Positions 7,086-7,841 of a stretch of 7,841 bases of DNA are shown piece after piece (positions within the stretch are counted from its first letter, which is position 1; every line of letters begins with the position of its first letter). Both the position numbers and the translations under genes were made by a program. This DNA comes from Sediminispirochaeta sp. Its GTDB lineage: Bacteria > Spirochaetota > Spirochaetia > DSM-16054 > Sediminispirochaetaceae. The notes beneath the pieces are model-generated. The model ran no database searches and was not told where the DNA came from. It saw nothing but the letters and a program-made list of their open reading frames with translations. The DNA lies in the NCBI GenBank assembly GCA_011046055.1, contig DSBN01000007.1, positions 1 to 7,841 on the forward strand, read 5' to 3'.

Positions 7086-7841
7086 CTTCGATCACCTTTA
7101 CGATAAATTCCTCAAGCATTGCTGGGGTAGCTGATACAGGGATACGAATCAGCTGGCATTTCATGGCTTGTGCGAATGCTCGCTCATATGTGTCCGACAG
7201 GTTTGCTCGAAGGATTTCTACAGTGATCGGGGCGAAACCAGTAGCCTCCCAGTAACGGAGATAGTTGATGTAATGGCTGTACTCAGCGAGAATGACGTGA
7301 GTGCATATGTCTGCAAGTCTACGGGGTAAAACGTCTTCCTGCTGAAAGCCTAACACAGGACAACGCACCAAGAAAAAGACTTGGCTTATAGGAGCGGTCT
7401 TAACAAGTCTCTCACCGAATAACATATTTGGAGGCACCCTACGCCGAACACCTTTTGGACCATTTATCTGTGCTTTAACCATCCAATGAATTCGATCCAA
7501 CATGTTGCGTCGGCGAAAAAAGGTCCGCGAAAGGGTAGTCAAGCCTTGTAGATTGTAAGGGTACATCATAATATACCTGGGATAAAGACTAACTCTCCCG
7601 TCCCCTGTTAACAAAGCCATATCGTCAGCCATCCATCGAAATCCGTGACGCGTGACCAACAGGAGCGAAAGTGTGGTCTTACCAGTGCCACCTGTAGACG
7701 GGAAGCATATCGCACACCCACTCTTTTCTACTACGGAGGCGTGCAATAAACATGTGTTTTTGCCAAAGAATAAGAGAAGACTTTCTAGCACACCATTGAT
7801 AAATGAGTATGCACGTTGTTCTCTCGGAGTAAGAAAAGTCC
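7078..7841 (-). CDS. HPr-kinase-like P-loop protein (5' end beyond the window)
   Basis: The frame stays open to the right edge, so the true start is outside; 253 residues are visible. The first ones read TFLTPREQRAYSFING, clearly coding in style, so a GTG at 7791 is internal rather than the start. A hydrophobic helix (VLESLLLFF) leads to LLHASVVEKSGCAICFP and the P-loop STGGTGKTTLSLLL, with Lys54 in visible numbering. RHGFRWMADDMALL follows, with His65 and the Asp72-Asp73 pair. The spacing and the H...DD motif fit the HPr kinase/phosphorylase and PEP-carboxykinase-like fold, in which the aspartates bind metal and catalyse phosphate transfer. It lacks the overall HprK sequence, so the substrate is not claimed to be HPr. 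HprK-like kinases of unknown target do occur in exopolysaccharide clusters. The C-terminal 100 residues show no motif I recognise. Its end overlaps the flippase start by 8 bp, so the two are translationally linked. GC is about 42-50%. Confidence 0.75.
   Translation of the reverse strand, partial: TFLTPREQRAYSFINGVLESLLLFFGKNTCLLHASVVEKSGCAICFPSTGGTGKTTLSLLLVTRHGFRWMADDMALLTGDGRVSLYPRYIMMYPYNLQGLTTLSRTFFRRRNMLDRIHWMVKAQINGPKGVRRRVPPNMLFGERLVKTAPISQVFFLVRCPVLGFQQEDVLPRRLADICTHVILAEYSHYINYLRYWEATGFAPITVEILRANLSDTYERAFAQAMKCQLIRIPVSATPAMLEEFIVKVIEDA

Noticed and set aside
1..7841. tRNA or rRNA genes, CRISPR arrays, insertion sequences or inverted repeats.
   Set aside because: Reading both strands showed no cloverleaf-like sequence, spaced repeats, transposase-like frame or long terminal inverted repeats; the window is almost entirely coding on one strand.

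Overview
The window is one tightly packed bacterial operon for a surface or exported polysaccharide. Every supported gene lies on the minus strand, so transcription runs from position 7841 towards position 1. The host is a bacterium: Shine-Dalgarno sequences sit ahead of the starts, one product has a lipoprotein-type signal peptide, and a Wzx-type flippase and a Wzy/WaaL-type polymerase or ligase are both present. I cannot name a phylum. GC content is mosaic. Sampled 60-base lines give about 55-58% in the flippase, ligase and first glycosyltransferase regions, but about 40-50% in the kinase, epimerase and second glycosyltransferase regions.

In transcription order the layout is as follows. (1) An HPr-kinase-like P-loop protein, cut by the right edge (7078-7841). 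(2) A Wzx-like flippase (5718-7085). (3) A lipoprotein of the D-glucuronyl C5-epimerase family (4228-5697). (4) A GT4-like glycosyltransferase (2934-4238). (5) A frameshifted 3' remnant of another glycosyltransferase (about 2745-2935), not expected to be expressed. (6) An O-antigen ligase/polymerase-like membrane protein (1277-2755). (7) A GT4 glycosyltransferase (84-1280). (8) The first 31 codons of another GT4 glycosyltransferase, cut by the left edge (1-94). Neighbouring genes overlap by 4, 8 or 11 bp, or are about 20 bp apart. No promoter or terminator is visible inside the window, and no gene-free stretch exceeds 300 bases.

The inferred joint role is this: the glycosyltransferases build a lipid-linked repeat unit on the cytoplasmic face, the flippase moves it across the membrane, and the ligase-like protein polymerises or transfers it outside. 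The membrane-anchored epimerase would then convert D-glucuronate in the exported chain to L-iduronate, the reaction its animal relatives perform on heparan precursors. The most unusual points are this epimerase, with about 170 extra residues between two of its conserved tyrosine motifs, and the glycosyltransferase remnant, which suggests that a module of the cluster was swapped. The kinase-like gene at the head of the group could be regulatory, but its substrate cannot be told from sequence.
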